Made by a program: the position numbers and the translations under genes | NCBI GenBank assembly: GCA_031274765.1 | Contig: JAISPR010000010.1 | Location: 1 to 64,000, forward strand | Origin: Nitrososphaerota archaeon | Lineage (GTDB): Archaea; Thermoproteota; Bathyarchaeia; Bathyarchaeales; Bathycorpusculaceae | Direction: 5' to 3' | Length of the DNA: 64,000 nucleotides | Part shown: piece by piece, positions 28,224-38,730 of the stretch | How positions within the stretch are numbered: position 1 is the stretch's first letter | Layout: each line of letters begins with the position of its first letter | The notes under the pieces: generated by a model | What the model was told of the DNA's origin: nothing | The model's database searches: none | The model's input: only the letters and a program-made list of their open reading frames with translations

Positions 28224-29873
28224 GTGTTTGCCTATATGAATTCTCAGATTGCACAAAATCATCAGCTGTTTAAAAAAACCGTGAAAAAAGCCATCTGTGC
28301 TCTTGATAGAGATGATTTAATTGCCGCTGTAACTTGGGCTAAGATAGCTGCCCATTTTGCGTCTATCCGACATCCTGGTATCTATGCAAACCCCGACTTA
28401 GAGAACCTGCTACTCGAAGTCGCCCACCGCATAGACCAAAACCCCCCCGATGTTAGCGGAGCTTTTTATCTAAAAGCCAAGCCTCGAAACCTTGGAAAAA
28501 TGCGGTTTCTTCATGTAATCACTGAGAGCTATGACACAGGGGGGCATTCCCCGTTTGTTTCCCGATGGATAGAAAACACCCTTGAGAACTCTGTGCACAG
28601 TATTATAACAACTGCACAAAACAGCACATTACCCCTGATTCTACAAAACGCGGTGGATAAATCCGGCGGTTGGTACTGCTCACTTATCGAGTTGTCCCCT
28701 AATTTGATGGAACAAGCCTTACTGTTACGCTTGCTATCTCGAAACTGGGCTGATGCTATTGTGCTCTTTGTTCATCCCTTTGATCCTCTCCCACTGGTCG
28801 CTTTTGGTATCCAAGGGGGACCCCCAATAATTTTATGCAACCATGCTGATCATGTGTTTTGGCTGGGAAGTGCTATAGCCGATGTTACTGTGGACTACCA
28901 TTGTTCTGCTACAAAAATAGCGATAAACCGTCGCGGCATAAGAGCCGCAAAACTTTTACCCATACCTCTCCCAAAGCCTTGCTCTGTTTCTTATAGTCTT
29001 GAGTTAAGAGCTCAGTTGGGGTTTGATGCTAAGGATGTTGTTTTGCTTACAGTCGGGCGGGCCGAAAAGTTTTATCCGTTTGGGGGGTATGATTTTCTTA
29101 ATGTTATGGTTGGTTTTCTAAAGGAGCATCCTGCGGTGAAGTTGATTGCTACCGGGCCTCGGTGTGAGGGCCGTTGGGCAAAGGCGTCGGTTATGGTGGA
29201 GGGGCGGGTTCAGGCTTTGGGCCCTGTGGAGCGGCAGGTGCTTGAGAATTATTATAGGGTGGCAGATGTATATGTGGCGGGTTTTCCCTGTGGCAGTGGA
29301 ACGGCGTTGTTGGAGGCGGTGATGCATAATCTGCCTATTGTTGGTCTACATTTAGGTGAGCTTCCACATTTGAGTCTTGAAGATGATGTGGGGTTTAATG
29401 AGTTAAGAGTTCATCAGGCTTCACTTGCGGATTTTTTGCAGTCTTTGGAGTTTGCGGTTCTAAATTGTCGTTCCAGTCAGCAAAGGGCCCAGGTAGAGGC
29501 GATTAGGCGAAATGTTGAACGTGAACACTGTGCGCCTGGCTGGAATGGTTATCTTGATGCGGTGTTGCAAGCGTTGCCCTCTCAGCATTCTGTGTATGCG
29601 CCTCAAATTTTAAATCACGAAACTGATTACACCGATGTTTATTGGGAAGCTCAAAGCGCGCAGATGCTATCAAATGAGTTGCCCCAGCATTCCCTTAATC
29701 GGCTGGTGCGTACCTATGGGCGCTATCTTTCCAAACCTGAGATTCTTGGCGCCCAAGCTGAAAATTTACGTTTAGCTTTCTTAAATATGAATAATTTCCA
29801 AAAAACCAAACAATTTATTCTGGATTTAAAAGCATTTGCTTGCTGCATTTTTTCTAATCAAAACAACAATTAA
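28224..29873 (+). CDS. Glycosyltransferase-like protein (GT4/GT-B)
   Basis: MRFLHVITESYDTGGHSPFVSRWI...VVLLTVGRAEKFYPFGGYDFLNVM...GSGTALLEAVMHNLPIVGL. Confidence 0.78.
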   Translation: MFAYMNSQIAQNHQLFKKTVKKAICALDRDDLIAAVTWAKIAAHFASIRHPGIYANPDLENLLLEVAHRIDQNPPDVSGAFYLKAKPRNLGKMRFLHVITESYDTGGHSPFVSRWIENTLENSVHSIITTAQNSTLPLILQNAVDKSGGWYCSLIELSPNLMEQALLLRLLSRNWADAIVLFVHPFDPLPLVAFGIQGGPPIILCNHADHVFWLGSAIADVTVDYHCSATKIAINRRGIRAAKLLPIPLPKPCSVSYSLELRAQLGFDAKDVVLLTVGRAEKFYPFGGYDFLNVMVGFLKEHPAVKLIATGPRCEGRWAKASVMVEGRVQALGPVERQVLENYYRVADVYVAGFPCGSGTALLEAVMHNLPIVGLHLGELPHLSLEDDVGFNELRVHQASLADFLQSLEFAVLNCRSSQQRAQVEAIRRNVEREHCAPGWNGYLDAVLQALPSQHSVYAPQILNHETDYTDVYWEAQSAQMLSNELPQHSLNRLVRTYGRYLSKPEILGAQAENLRLAFLNMNNFQKTKQFILDLKAFACCIFSNQNNN

Positions 29874-29894
29874 TTGCCTGAAGAGATGATTTAT

Positions 29895-30797
29895 ATGAGT
29901 CTTGTAAGTTTAACAAAAATTTCTCTCAACACCCAACAACCTCTAAAACACGCAATCGCACAATCATTAAACCTAATTAACTATACCTTTGATAAAACAA
30001 TACACAACATAGTGATTAAACCCAACCTATGCTACTACTGGGATGCTACCACCGGACAAACAACTTCCCCCTATTTCGTAAGCGCCCTCATTGATCTACT
30101 ACGCGAACAAATCCACCCAGACATCGACATCGCCATCATAGAATCCGATGCATCCGCAATGCGATGCAAATACGCCTTTAAAATGCTAGGATACACAAAA
30201 CTCGCCCAAGAAAAACAAGTACGCCTAATCAACCTCACAGAAGACAAAACCTCAAACACCACTGTTAGCTGCAACGGCAACAACTATGAATTTATGATAC
30301 CCCAAACCATAAAAGAAGCCCAACTCAAAATCAACATTGCACACATAAAATACACCATAAACCCCATCAAACTCACATGTGCACTCAAAAACATCTTTGG
30401 ATGCAACCCCATTCAAAAAAAATTCAAATACCACTCAGACCTTGGCAACGTCATAGTAGCCCTAAACAAAGCCATGCCCTTTGACCTTGCAATAATCGAT
30501 AACAACATCGCCGCAGGCATTCAACCCCGCAGAATGGGCCTAGTTATGGCAAGCCAAGACCCCGTCGCACTAGATGCTGCCGCTGCCAAAATCGCTTGGC
30601 TCACACCCTCAAAAATCCCCTACCTCAAAACAGCAGAACAAGAAGGCATAGGAAAACGTTCCTACATCATCTGCGGCGAATCCCTTGAAACCTTTAGAGC
30701 AATTTACCCCAAACCCACCTTTAACACAAAAATTAGAGGCCACCTCAAAAAAACACTACTAACCGTTGGACTAGGAAAACGCATGGGACTGGAGTGA
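29895..30797 (+). CDS. DUF362 domain protein
   Basis: TIHNIVIKPNLCYYWDATTGQTTSPYFVSALIDLL...QDPVALDAAAAKIAWL; start ambiguous among 29874/29886/29895. Confidence 0.85.
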   Translation: MSLVSLTKISLNTQQPLKHAIAQSLNLINYTFDKTIHNIVIKPNLCYYWDATTGQTTSPYFVSALIDLLREQIHPDIDIAIIESDASAMRCKYAFKMLGYTKLAQEKQVRLINLTEDKTSNTTVSCNGNNYEFMIPQTIKEAQLKINIAHIKYTINPIKLTCALKNIFGCNPIQKKFKYHSDLGNVIVALNKAMPFDLAIIDNNIAAGIQPRRMGLVMASQDPVALDAAAAKIAWLTPSKIPYLKTAEQEGIGKRSYIICGESLETFRAIYPKPTFNTKIRGHLKKTLLTVGLGKRMGLE

Positions 30798-31792
30798 ACC
30801 ATATGGAAAACAACAAATTACAACTTGGACTTATCGGCGCTGGCGGCGTTGGCCAATTGCATCTAAAACACGGATTAATGCTAAAAAACGCCCAAATCAC
30901 TGCCGTTGCAGACACTGCCAAACCCGTCTTGGAGCGGGCAAAAACCCAAGGTATAAAAAACCTCTACCCCACCTACACCGAACTACTCAAAAACCCAAAA
31001 ATTGACGCAGTCATAATAGCCCTGCCCACACATCTACACCACACCTGCGCCCTCCAAGCTGCAGAAGCAGGTAAAGATATCCTTCTTGAAAAACCCATAA
31101 CCCTTACCATCAAAGAAGCAAATGACGTCATCCTGGCCGCTCAGCGCAATTCCATAAAACTCATGCTGGGCTACCCCATGCGTTTTAACAAACACTTTCT
31201 CAAACTCAAAACAGACCTAGCAGATGGCTTGATTGGCGATGTCGAAAACGTCCATGCAACCTATGTATGTGCCGGCCCCTTTGTTCACCGTGATGATGGA
31301 CACTCGCCTGCACCTGTCCCTGATTGGTGGTTCAATACACAACTAAGCGGTGGTGGAGCACTCACCGATTTGGGCTGTCACATAATCAACCTATTACGCA
31401 TGCTATTTGGCGAAATAGTTGACATCAAAGCCCAATTCGGCTACCGATATAGTATGGACTTTGAAGACTCAGCTATGTGCCTTGCACGCTTTACCTCAGG
31501 CACCCTAGCAGCTATCAATGTGGGTTGGTATGCACAACAATACCTTCTACGACTCGATGTTTTAGGAAGCGTCCAACACACCTCAATTGGTCATATGCCC
31601 CCCAAAACCCTCTCTGCCGCCTATCAAATGTTTACCCAAGGCATTTCCGAATTCAACAAACCCCACTTTGACGAACTCCAATACTTTGTAAACTGTCTCC
31701 ACACAGACCAAGAACCCTCACCCACCGGATTAGATGGCCTAAAAGACTTAGAGGTTATAGTCAAAGCTTACGAAAACAAAATAACCCTCTAG
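30794..31792 (+). CDS. Gfo/Idh/MocA family oxidoreductase
   Basis: LQLGLIGAGGVGQLHLKHG...DAVIIALPTHLHHTCALQAAEAGKDILLEKPITLT; overlaps the upstream stop. Confidence 0.93.
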   Translation: MNHMENNKLQLGLIGAGGVGQLHLKHGLMLKNAQITAVADTAKPVLERAKTQGIKNLYPTYTELLKNPKIDAVIIALPTHLHHTCALQAAEAGKDILLEKPITLTIKEANDVILAAQRNSIKLMLGYPMRFNKHFLKLKTDLADGLIGDVENVHATYVCAGPFVHRDDGHSPAPVPDWWFNTQLSGGGALTDLGCHIINLLRMLFGEIVDIKAQFGYRYSMDFEDSAMCLARFTSGTLAAINVGWYAQQYLLRLDVLGSVQHTSIGHMPPKTLSAAYQMFTQGISEFNKPHFDELQYFVNCLHTDQEPSPTGLDGLKDLEVIVKAYENKITL

Positions 31793-31815
31793 TACACTGT
31801 TTTGGCTGATGTAAC

Positions 31816-33537
31816 ATGGCTAAAGCTATAGAAATGGGTAAAACATCAGCAGTCGGCAGTTTCCATTTACTATTAGGCGTCGCAGGGTCAACAATTATTA
31901 TGGCTATAGGCACCATTGTTTTAGGGATGCTTCTTCCCGCTGAGGGTGTTGGACTCTATGGCATGGCCATGATTCCTGCCTCTATTATCAACTTTTTTAG
32001 AGACTGGGGTATTAACACTGCAATTACTAAACAAATTGCGGCCCTACGAGAAACTAACAAACATGCAGAAATTCATGACGTTATCGTATCCGGCGTCATT
32101 TTTGAGATAATAAGCGGCATTGTACTGTCTCTGGTTTGCTTTACCCTCGCTTGGCCCATAGCTCACATTATTAGCCCCCAAAACGCAGAAGCCCTCTCTA
32201 TTTACATCAGCATTATGTCTCTTTCAATATTTGCCGGCGCTATTGCAGCAGCCGCAGGCGGCGTCTTTGTCGGCTACGAACGCATGAAACTCAACAGCTT
32301 CACACAAATCAGCCAAGCTATCATCAAAACAGCCCTTGGACCCCTACTTATCATAATAGGCTTTGGAGTTTTAGGTGCTGTAATCGCTGCTATGGTCTCT
32401 ATACTTGCAGGCGGCACCATTGCTATACTGCTAACTTTCTATGTCTTATTTAGACCCCTGCGCAAATACAAAACCGGCAAATGCGACATAAAACAAACCC
32501 TAAAACCTATGCTAAAATACGGTCTGCCCCTAACAGCCTCAACCATTGCAACAGGCGTTCTCCCCCAAGTTTTCTCTTTTGTCATGGCCGTTTATGCCGG
32601 TACCTGGATGATGGGCAACTATTTTACTGCCGCAAACTTTTCGGTCCTGCTTACTTTTGTTTCTATACCAATTTCAACGGCTCTGTTCCCAGTTTTCGCA
32701 AAACTTCAACCCCAAAAAGAACCTCAACTTTTAAAAACCGTATTTGCCTTCTCAGTAAAATACACTGCTCTCCTTCTTGTTCCCGCAACCCTGATATTAA
32801 TCACACTTGCCACCCCCATAGTTCACACTCTTTTTCCATTAGACGGTATTTTTCAAGCCCTTTTTATCGCTGGAGCCCAACCCAAATTTCCTTTTGCTCC
32901 TCTCTTTTTAGCCCTCTCTGTAGGCGTTAATCTGTTTGTCCTCTGTGGTAATGTCAGTTTAGGAACCTTCCAAATGGGTATTGGTGAAACAACCCAAATA
33001 CTAAAACAAAGTGTTCTATCACTAGTAACCGGATTACCCCTAGCTTACTTCTTGGTGGCCTATGCCTCTTCACTGGGCGGTTCTGATGTTCAATTATCCG
33101 CAACTTATGCAGTTATAGGCGGCTTAGCCGGTTCTCTTATAGCAAGCATGCCTGGCATGATTTGGGGTCTAATTTGGAGCTGGAAAAAATATCATGTAAA
33201 AGCAGATTTTAGGGTTTCTGGAAAAATTTTTGCCTCCGCATTACTTGCATCGCTTGCATCATTTGTGGTTATTAACCTCTTGAACCTGCCCTATGTAATA
33301 ATATTAATTATAGGAGCAGCAATATTTGTCGCAGTTTATCTAACCGCGGCACCTCTTTTTGGCGCAATTAATCGTATGGATATTGAAAATCTACGGGCCA
33401 TGTTCTCAGGATTAGGTATTGTTTCCCGCCTTATCACAATGATTTTGAGTGCTATGAGTAAATTATGTCATGGCTCAACTGAACCCCAAAATTCGATTAA
33501 CCTGAGCTCCTCGGCGCTTGACAGCCAGAAACCTTAA
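31816..33537 (+). CDS. Polysaccharide flippase (Wzx/MATE-like)
   Basis: 12-14 hydrophobic helices; FRDWGINTAITKQIA, MWGLIWSWKKYHV type loops; position in glycan locus. Confidence 0.9.
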   Translation: MAKAIEMGKTSAVGSFHLLLGVAGSTIIMAIGTIVLGMLLPAEGVGLYGMAMIPASIINFFRDWGINTAITKQIAALRETNKHAEIHDVIVSGVIFEIISGIVLSLVCFTLAWPIAHIISPQNAEALSIYISIMSLSIFAGAIAAAAGGVFVGYERMKLNSFTQISQAIIKTALGPLLIIIGFGVLGAVIAAMVSILAGGTIAILLTFYVLFRPLRKYKTGKCDIKQTLKPMLKYGLPLTASTIATGVLPQVFSFVMAVYAGTWMMGNYFTAANFSVLLTFVSIPISTALFPVFAKLQPQKEPQLLKTVFAFSVKYTALLLVPATLILITLATPIVHTLFPLDGIFQALFIAGAQPKFPFAPLFLALSVGVNLFVLCGNVSLGTFQMGIGETTQILKQSVLSLVTGLPLAYFLVAYASSLGGSDVQLSATYAVIGGLAGSLIASMPGMIWGLIWSWKKYHVKADFRVSGKIFASALLASLASFVVINLLNLPYVIILIIGAAIFVAVYLTAAPLFGAINRMDIENLRAMFSGLGIVSRLITMILSAMSKLCHGSTEPQNSINLSSSALDSQKP

Positions 33538-33594
33538 AACCAGCCGCTGAGTACTAATTTTTGAACATCGTTCTTATTTTACGGTGGTTTATTT

Positions 33595-34419
33595 TTGAAG
33601 TCAATTAAACAAAATCCAACCCTAATTATCACCTGTGCCTTTTTGCTCACCGGAGGATTTTTGCTAGTATTCTCATTTTTTTCCGCACTACAAACTGTTG
33701 CCTTTGTTGGGTTAGGCCTAACATTTTGGGGCGTTATTTTTTCTTTTGCACAAAGCAAAACCTATGTTGAAGGGGACCTCCTTGACAGTAGTGCGCAAGC
33801 AACTTATTCCACCATTGATCGAATGATTATGGACCTAAAATATAACGGCCAAGGCTACTACATCCCCGCTTATCCCCGAGATGCTGCACTACCCGAATAC
33901 CTAAAGAATTTACGTGATCCCGTAGTTTTCATATCTGAAACGTTTGACGGCAATCCTTCCCTTGAGGAACTAGCCCAGGGTAAATTCATCTCTACTCAAA
34001 CCCGTGGCGTTTTTGTAACAGCTCCTGGTGCAGGTGTCATGACCCAAATTGAGCGCCAGCTACATCTTGATCTTAGTAAAGTTCCTCTTGAAGACTTAAT
34101 GGATGTACTGCCAAAAATACTCACCGAAAACCTCAATTTAGCTAAATCTGCAAACATGATCCTAACCTCAAGGGGCGTTGAATTTAGTGCCACTGGTATT
34201 CTCTATGAAAGCCTATATAACTCTGAAACCACCCCCAAAAGCCTTAGTTTGCTGGGTTGTCCTGTTGTCAGTGCTGTAGCTTGTGCACTTGCGAAAGCCT
34301 CTGGAAAAACCGTGGTTATCTCGGAACAAAAAATCCTGCCAAATCATAGTGTATTTGTGAACTATACTTTTATTGGGAGACAAAAAAATGAATTTTCCTC
34401 TAGCGATTCCCGAGATTAG
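33595..34419 (+). CDS. Conserved-looking protein with two N-terminal TM helices
   Basis: CAFLLTGGFLLVFSFF, TVAFVGLGLTFWGVIFSFA then a soluble domain. Confidence 0.65.
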   Translation: MKSIKQNPTLIITCAFLLTGGFLLVFSFFSALQTVAFVGLGLTFWGVIFSFAQSKTYVEGDLLDSSAQATYSTIDRMIMDLKYNGQGYYIPAYPRDAALPEYLKNLRDPVVFISETFDGNPSLEELAQGKFISTQTRGVFVTAPGAGVMTQIERQLHLDLSKVPLEDLMDVLPKILTENLNLAKSANMILTSRGVEFSATGILYESLYNSETTPKSLSLLGCPVVSAVACALAKASGKTVVISEQKILPNHSVFVNYTFIGRQKNEFSSSDSRD

Positions 34420-34588
34420 TCTTTGGCTTGCGGTAACCGCTATTATTTTGCTGATTACCTCTGAGGCTATCCCTTCTGTGTTTGCCGCTAAAATTCCTCT
34501 TAATCGGTTTTTATTGCGTATACTTGCCATAGGTTGCGGTTTAGGTTTTATGTTTACTGTGATTATGCGTTTTGCCGGTTTAGCATAG
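34388..34588 (+). CDS. Small membrane protein
   Basis: MNFPLAIPEISLWLAVTAIILLITSEAIP...; overlaps the upstream gene's end. Confidence 0.6.
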   Translation: MNFPLAIPEISLWLAVTAIILLITSEAIPSVFAAKIPLNRFLLRILAIGCGLGFMFTVIMRFAGLA

Positions 34589-34979
34589 CTTTTGAGTTTT
34601 TATTTTTTTATGTTATGTATTAAGTTTGAATTATCAAAAATTAAGACAAATATATTTTTTTAACCTATGCACAAAACCTGAGATGTGAAAAGAATTCGAC
34701 CTAAAAGACTCCGAAATTTTTCTTCCCAAAATAATTGTTTATGATGAAAATCTATTTTAAATAAACGGTTTTCTTGGAAAATTATATCAAAAATAATTTA
34801 TAATAAAAAACTGAAAAATCCACATAGCTTTGTGTCTGTCAGTTTTTCTGCAACTTTTGTTGTATCTGACATACACCTAAACTTCACTCTAATTCTTAAT
34901 TGATGGCTAATCCTTAATAGACAAATATTGATTTCCCTATTAATGATGGAGGCCTTTTTGGCTGTTTGCTGTTGGACAC

Positions 34980-35633
34980 ATGGCTCTTGCTTATCTTCTG
35001 GGTAAGGGCGCATCAAAGGTGTTGCGTACAAAAATCAACATCCCCCTACTGCTAGTTTTATCCATACTGCCAGATATTGATCTCGTTTTTGAGGTTTTAT
35101 TTCGGTTCCCGATTCATCGGGGTCCAACACACTCGATTGTTATGGCTTTGATGGTTTTTATTCCGTTTTTTATTTATTATCGCAAAAAGAGTGTGCCATA
35201 TTTTTTAGGGTTTATTTCTCATTTCTTAATTGGTGATTTTATTGTCGGAGGCCAATTGATGTTATTGTGGCCTCTTTCTTTTTCACAGTTTGGGTTGCAT
35301 GAGTTGGGTTTTTTGTTTATAGACATTTATAGTCCAGTAAATGTTGCTTTAGAATTAAGTTTGTTTCTCATAGGTCTGGTGGTGTTAATTGTATCGCGTG
35401 ATTGGCGTGTCTTTTTTGGGGGGGATTTATCTAATTTTGTGCTTATTATTCCTTTGACCACTGTTCTTTTGCCAAGTACCATTGGGTATCCTTTTACTAA
35501 TTCTTTGTTTTTGGTTGAGCCTTTGTTGGCATTGGCACATATTTTTTATTTGGTACTTTTTAGTTTTGCAGTTGTTGTTGCGTTGTGTTCTTTTTTTAGG
35601 AAGAAAAATAAGCGATGCTCTACAAATATGTAG
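34980..35633 (+). CDS. YdjM/LexA-binding-like membrane-bound metal-dependent hydrolase
   Basis: LSILPDIDLVFEVLFRFPIHRGPTHSIVMAL...FLGFISHFLIGDFIVGG. Confidence 0.82.
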   Translation: MALAYLLGKGASKVLRTKINIPLLLVLSILPDIDLVFEVLFRFPIHRGPTHSIVMALMVFIPFFIYYRKKSVPYFLGFISHFLIGDFIVGGQLMLLWPLSFSQFGLHELGFLFIDIYSPVNVALELSLFLIGLVVLIVSRDWRVFFGGDLSNFVLIIPLTTVLLPSTIGYPFTNSLFLVEPLLALAHIFYLVLFSFAVVVALCSFFRKKNKRCSTNM

Positions 35634-35647
35634 GCAGTAAACATCTG

Positions 35648-35745
35648 GGCAACCTCCAAAAACCTACATTTTTCCAAAAAGCACTTGCTGAAAACGGTGT
35701 AACTATGTTGTTTGGTTTTCTGAAATGGAGTTTTCGGAGGTTACC
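35648..35745. repeat. MITE-like family D, copy 1
   Basis: GGCAACCTCCAAAAACCTACATT ... TGGAGTTTTCGGAGGTTACC inverted ends; internal part inverted relative to copy 2. Confidence 0.75.
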
Positions 35746-35904
35746 TTGAGTTGGTTGTCCACAAAACGTGTTATCCCTGGCTAAGTTTTACAGCATACAA
35801 AACGTGATTGCTAAATGACCGGTATAACAGATGCGGATATGATTGGTGGATGAACCTCTAAGATGCGTATAGTAATAAGGTTCCATCAAAACAGGCGGGT
35901 AAGA

Positions 35905-36783
35905 TAGCAGAGTAATTTAAATTTTAAACTACCATATTTGTTAACATAACACACAGCCACGATTTCCAAGAAACAGCCCTAAACTACAAACAAAACAACC
36001 ACACCACAAAACAAACCAGCAAACCTTCAACATAACAAACAAACCTACTACAACTGGAAAACCCAAAAACAAAAACAGAAAACCCCCAACCCAAAAAACA
36101 CGGCCCGAAAAAAAATCACCCAAAAACTAAAAACCTACACAGAACAACACCCGATGCCTACCTAAAAGAAATAGCCACCCACTTCAACTGCAAACTGCCT
36201 CCGTATACTGCGCAATAGTCAAGTATAAATTAACGCGTAAAAAACTTTCACCTACCGCGAAAAAACCCCACAAAAACAAGCCGCCTACCAACCCCTCCTA
36301 AACAAGATTCCAAAAGCAAACTGCGCCTACATTGACGAATTCAACATAAAAAACCTGGTGCGCGAATACGCCTATACCCGCAAAAAACGCATCGAAGACA
36401 CCAAACGGGGACGAAATTTCACCGCCTAAACATCATAGGGGTCTATTTAATGGCAAGGTGGTGGCGTCTATGTGTTATGGGCATTTGACGGCGGGTGTGT
36501 TTTTTGAGTGTAGTTTGTGATGGATTTTTTACCTAGGATTTCGTGGGGGCGGTTGTGTTTTTGGATAATGCGTGGTTTCATCGGCGTAAGGGTTTGTTTG
36601 TTTTGACTGCTTGGGTGGTTGTGTTTTTGGTTTTTTGTTGGTGTGTTTGTCTGATTTTAATCGGATTTTGAAGTGGTGGGCTAATATGGAGGGTGTATTG
36701 AGCGGTTTGTTGTCTGTTGTGGGTCTTTGCAAGAGGCGGTGTATACCTATTTTGAAGGCCAAAATTCTTATCTAGTCTGCTAT
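35905..36783 (+). pseudogene. Decayed IS630-like transposase element
   Basis: YIDEFNIKNLVREYAYTRKKRIEDTKRGRNF...VFLDNAWFHRRKGLFVL...WVFARGGVYLF with stops/frameshifts; ends ATAGCAGAGTAA ... TAGTCTGCTATA. Confidence 0.75.
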
Positions 36784-36867
36784 ATCACAAAACCCGACGC
36801 CAAGCTCCCCTTAGCAGATGGTAACATTTTAATTCTTAATACCTCTAAATTGGAGCAGGTGATCGCT

Positions 36868-38637
36868 TTGAGTAACGGCGCTAAATGCAGTAAAGCAGAT
36901 TGCGACAAGTTTGTTGCTGTTAACGAGTTAGCAAAACGCAGGGGCTTTTTTTGGAATAGTTTTGAAATCTATGGCGGCAGCGGTGGGTTTGTCACTTATG
37001 GTCCGTTGGGGACTCGGTTGAAACAAAACATTGAGGCTAAACTTCGCGAATTTATGATTAAAAAAATTGGTATCTATGAAATAGAATCCTCAGTTATAGT
37101 GCCGGATAAAATTTTTGTGGCCTCCGGTCATGTGGCCCATTTCAAAGAACCGATGGTAGAATGCCAAACTTGTCACACCCGCTTCCGCGCTGACCACCTT
37201 CTTGAAGAAAAAGGCCTAAGCAGTGCTGAAGCAGAAAAAATGAGTCTTGAAGAAATCAAAACTGAATTACAACGCCAAGACATTAATTGCCCCGATTGCA
37301 AAGGCCCATTTGGCGAACCCACCCGTTACCTAACAATGTTTGAAACCACCATTGGTCCCTATGCCGGTTCAGTAGGTTACGGCCGGCCTGAAGCGGCGCA
37401 AAACATATTTGTTGAATTCAATCGTCTCTACAACATTGCCCGTGAACGTCTACCGTTTGGCTGCATAAACATTGGCCGCGCTCTTCGCAACGAAATCTCG
37501 CCACGCCAAGGATTAATTCGTCTCCGAGAATTTACCATTGCAGATTTAGAATTCTTTTTTGATCCTGAAGAATCTAGTTGTGAACGTATCTGTGAAGTTG
37601 AAAACGAGATTCTACCAATATTGCTCTGTGACACCCGATTAAAAAACTGTGAAGATATAACTCCTTTTACCGTGCGCGAAGCACTCAACAGGGGTATAAT
37701 TAGATGTGAGTGGCAAGCGTATTTTATGGCGCAGGCAAAACGACTCCTAACCGAGCTGGGAGTGCCTGCTAAGAACCAGCGTTTCATTGAAAAACACCCC
37801 TGGGAAAAAGCCCACTATAGCACTCAGAGCTTTGACCAAGAAGTGCTAGTTGACCGCTGGGGGTGGATTGAGGTGTCTGGTCATGCTTATCGTACTGACT
37901 ATGACTTAGCCTGCCACATGAAAGCCAGCGGCGTCGACATGACTGTTTACAAAGAATATCTTAACCCTGTCGAAACCGAAGCGCTTATTGTAAAGCCGAT
38001 TATGTCCAAATTAGGGCCAGTTTACAAAGACGCAGCCGGTAAATCTGCTACGGCCCTTGCTAAAGTACCCGCCCAGCAGGTTGCCGATGCCATGGAAAAA
38101 GATGGCTACATCATTGTTGAGGGTTATCAAATCTTCAAAGAGCAAGTTGAGATAGGTAAACAGAAAACAACTGTGCGCGGCAAACGGTTTGTGCCTCATG
38201 TGGTCGAACCCAGTTTTGGTTGCGACCGTCTCTTCTATGTTGCGCTAGAGTATGCTTATGGTTTAAAAGATGACCGTGTGGTACTCAGTTTCCCAAGAAG
38301 TATTGCACCCATACAAATAAATGTTTATCCTCTTATGAACAAAGACGGGTTAGACATTTGTGCCAAAGGAATTCAACGCTTACTTGTACAGGAAGGGTTC
38401 ATGACTGATTTTGATGATGCTGGTAGTATTGGCAGACGTTATGCGCGTGCAGATGAAGCAGGGGTGCAGTTGGGTATAACCATTGACTATGATACCCTTA
38501 GTGAGCAAACTGTGACTATTCGTGACCGAGATACCTGGAAACAAATCCGTGTTGCTGTTAGTGATTTATCTTGTTTGTTACATAGATACTTTGAGGGTAA
38601 AGCCGATTTTGAGGCATTAGAGAACGCACTTATATAG
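36868..38637 (+). CDS. glyS: Glycyl-tRNA synthetase, archaeal/eukaryal type
   Basis: GFFWNSFEIYGGSGGFVTYGPLGTRLKQNIE, EPTRYLTMFETTIGP, LRNEISPRQGLIRLREFT, EPSFGCDRLFY; TTG start at 36868 with GGTGAT upstream. Confidence 0.95.
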   Translation: MSNGAKCSKADCDKFVAVNELAKRRGFFWNSFEIYGGSGGFVTYGPLGTRLKQNIEAKLREFMIKKIGIYEIESSVIVPDKIFVASGHVAHFKEPMVECQTCHTRFRADHLLEEKGLSSAEAEKMSLEEIKTELQRQDINCPDCKGPFGEPTRYLTMFETTIGPYAGSVGYGRPEAAQNIFVEFNRLYNIARERLPFGCINIGRALRNEISPRQGLIRLREFTIADLEFFFDPEESSCERICEVENEILPILLCDTRLKNCEDITPFTVREALNRGIIRCEWQAYFMAQAKRLLTELGVPAKNQRFIEKHPWEKAHYSTQSFDQEVLVDRWGWIEVSGHAYRTDYDLACHMKASGVDMTVYKEYLNPVETEALIVKPIMSKLGPVYKDAAGKSATALAKVPAQQVADAMEKDGYIIVEGYQIFKEQVEIGKQKTTVRGKRFVPHVVEPSFGCDRLFYVALEYAYGLKDDRVVLSFPRSIAPIQINVYPLMNKDGLDICAKGIQRLLVQEGFMTDFDDAGSIGRRYARADEAGVQLGITIDYDTLSEQTVTIRDRDTWKQIRVAVSDLSCLLHRYFEGKADFEALENALI

Positions 38638-38730
38638 TGCTGGTTTTTGCTTAAGGGCTATGGCTATATTTTTGAGGGTTCGCTTAAAGTTGGGTCTTTT
38701 TAGGTCGGCACTGTTGTCAAATGCCCTCTC

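Noticed and set aside
32481-32930. ORF 32481-32930 (+)
   Set aside because: Out-of-frame shadow of the flippase gene; no coherent protein features
35941-36123. ORF 35941-36123 (-) and 36529-36762 (-)
   Set aside because: Antisense to the decayed IS630-like transposase in skewed sequence
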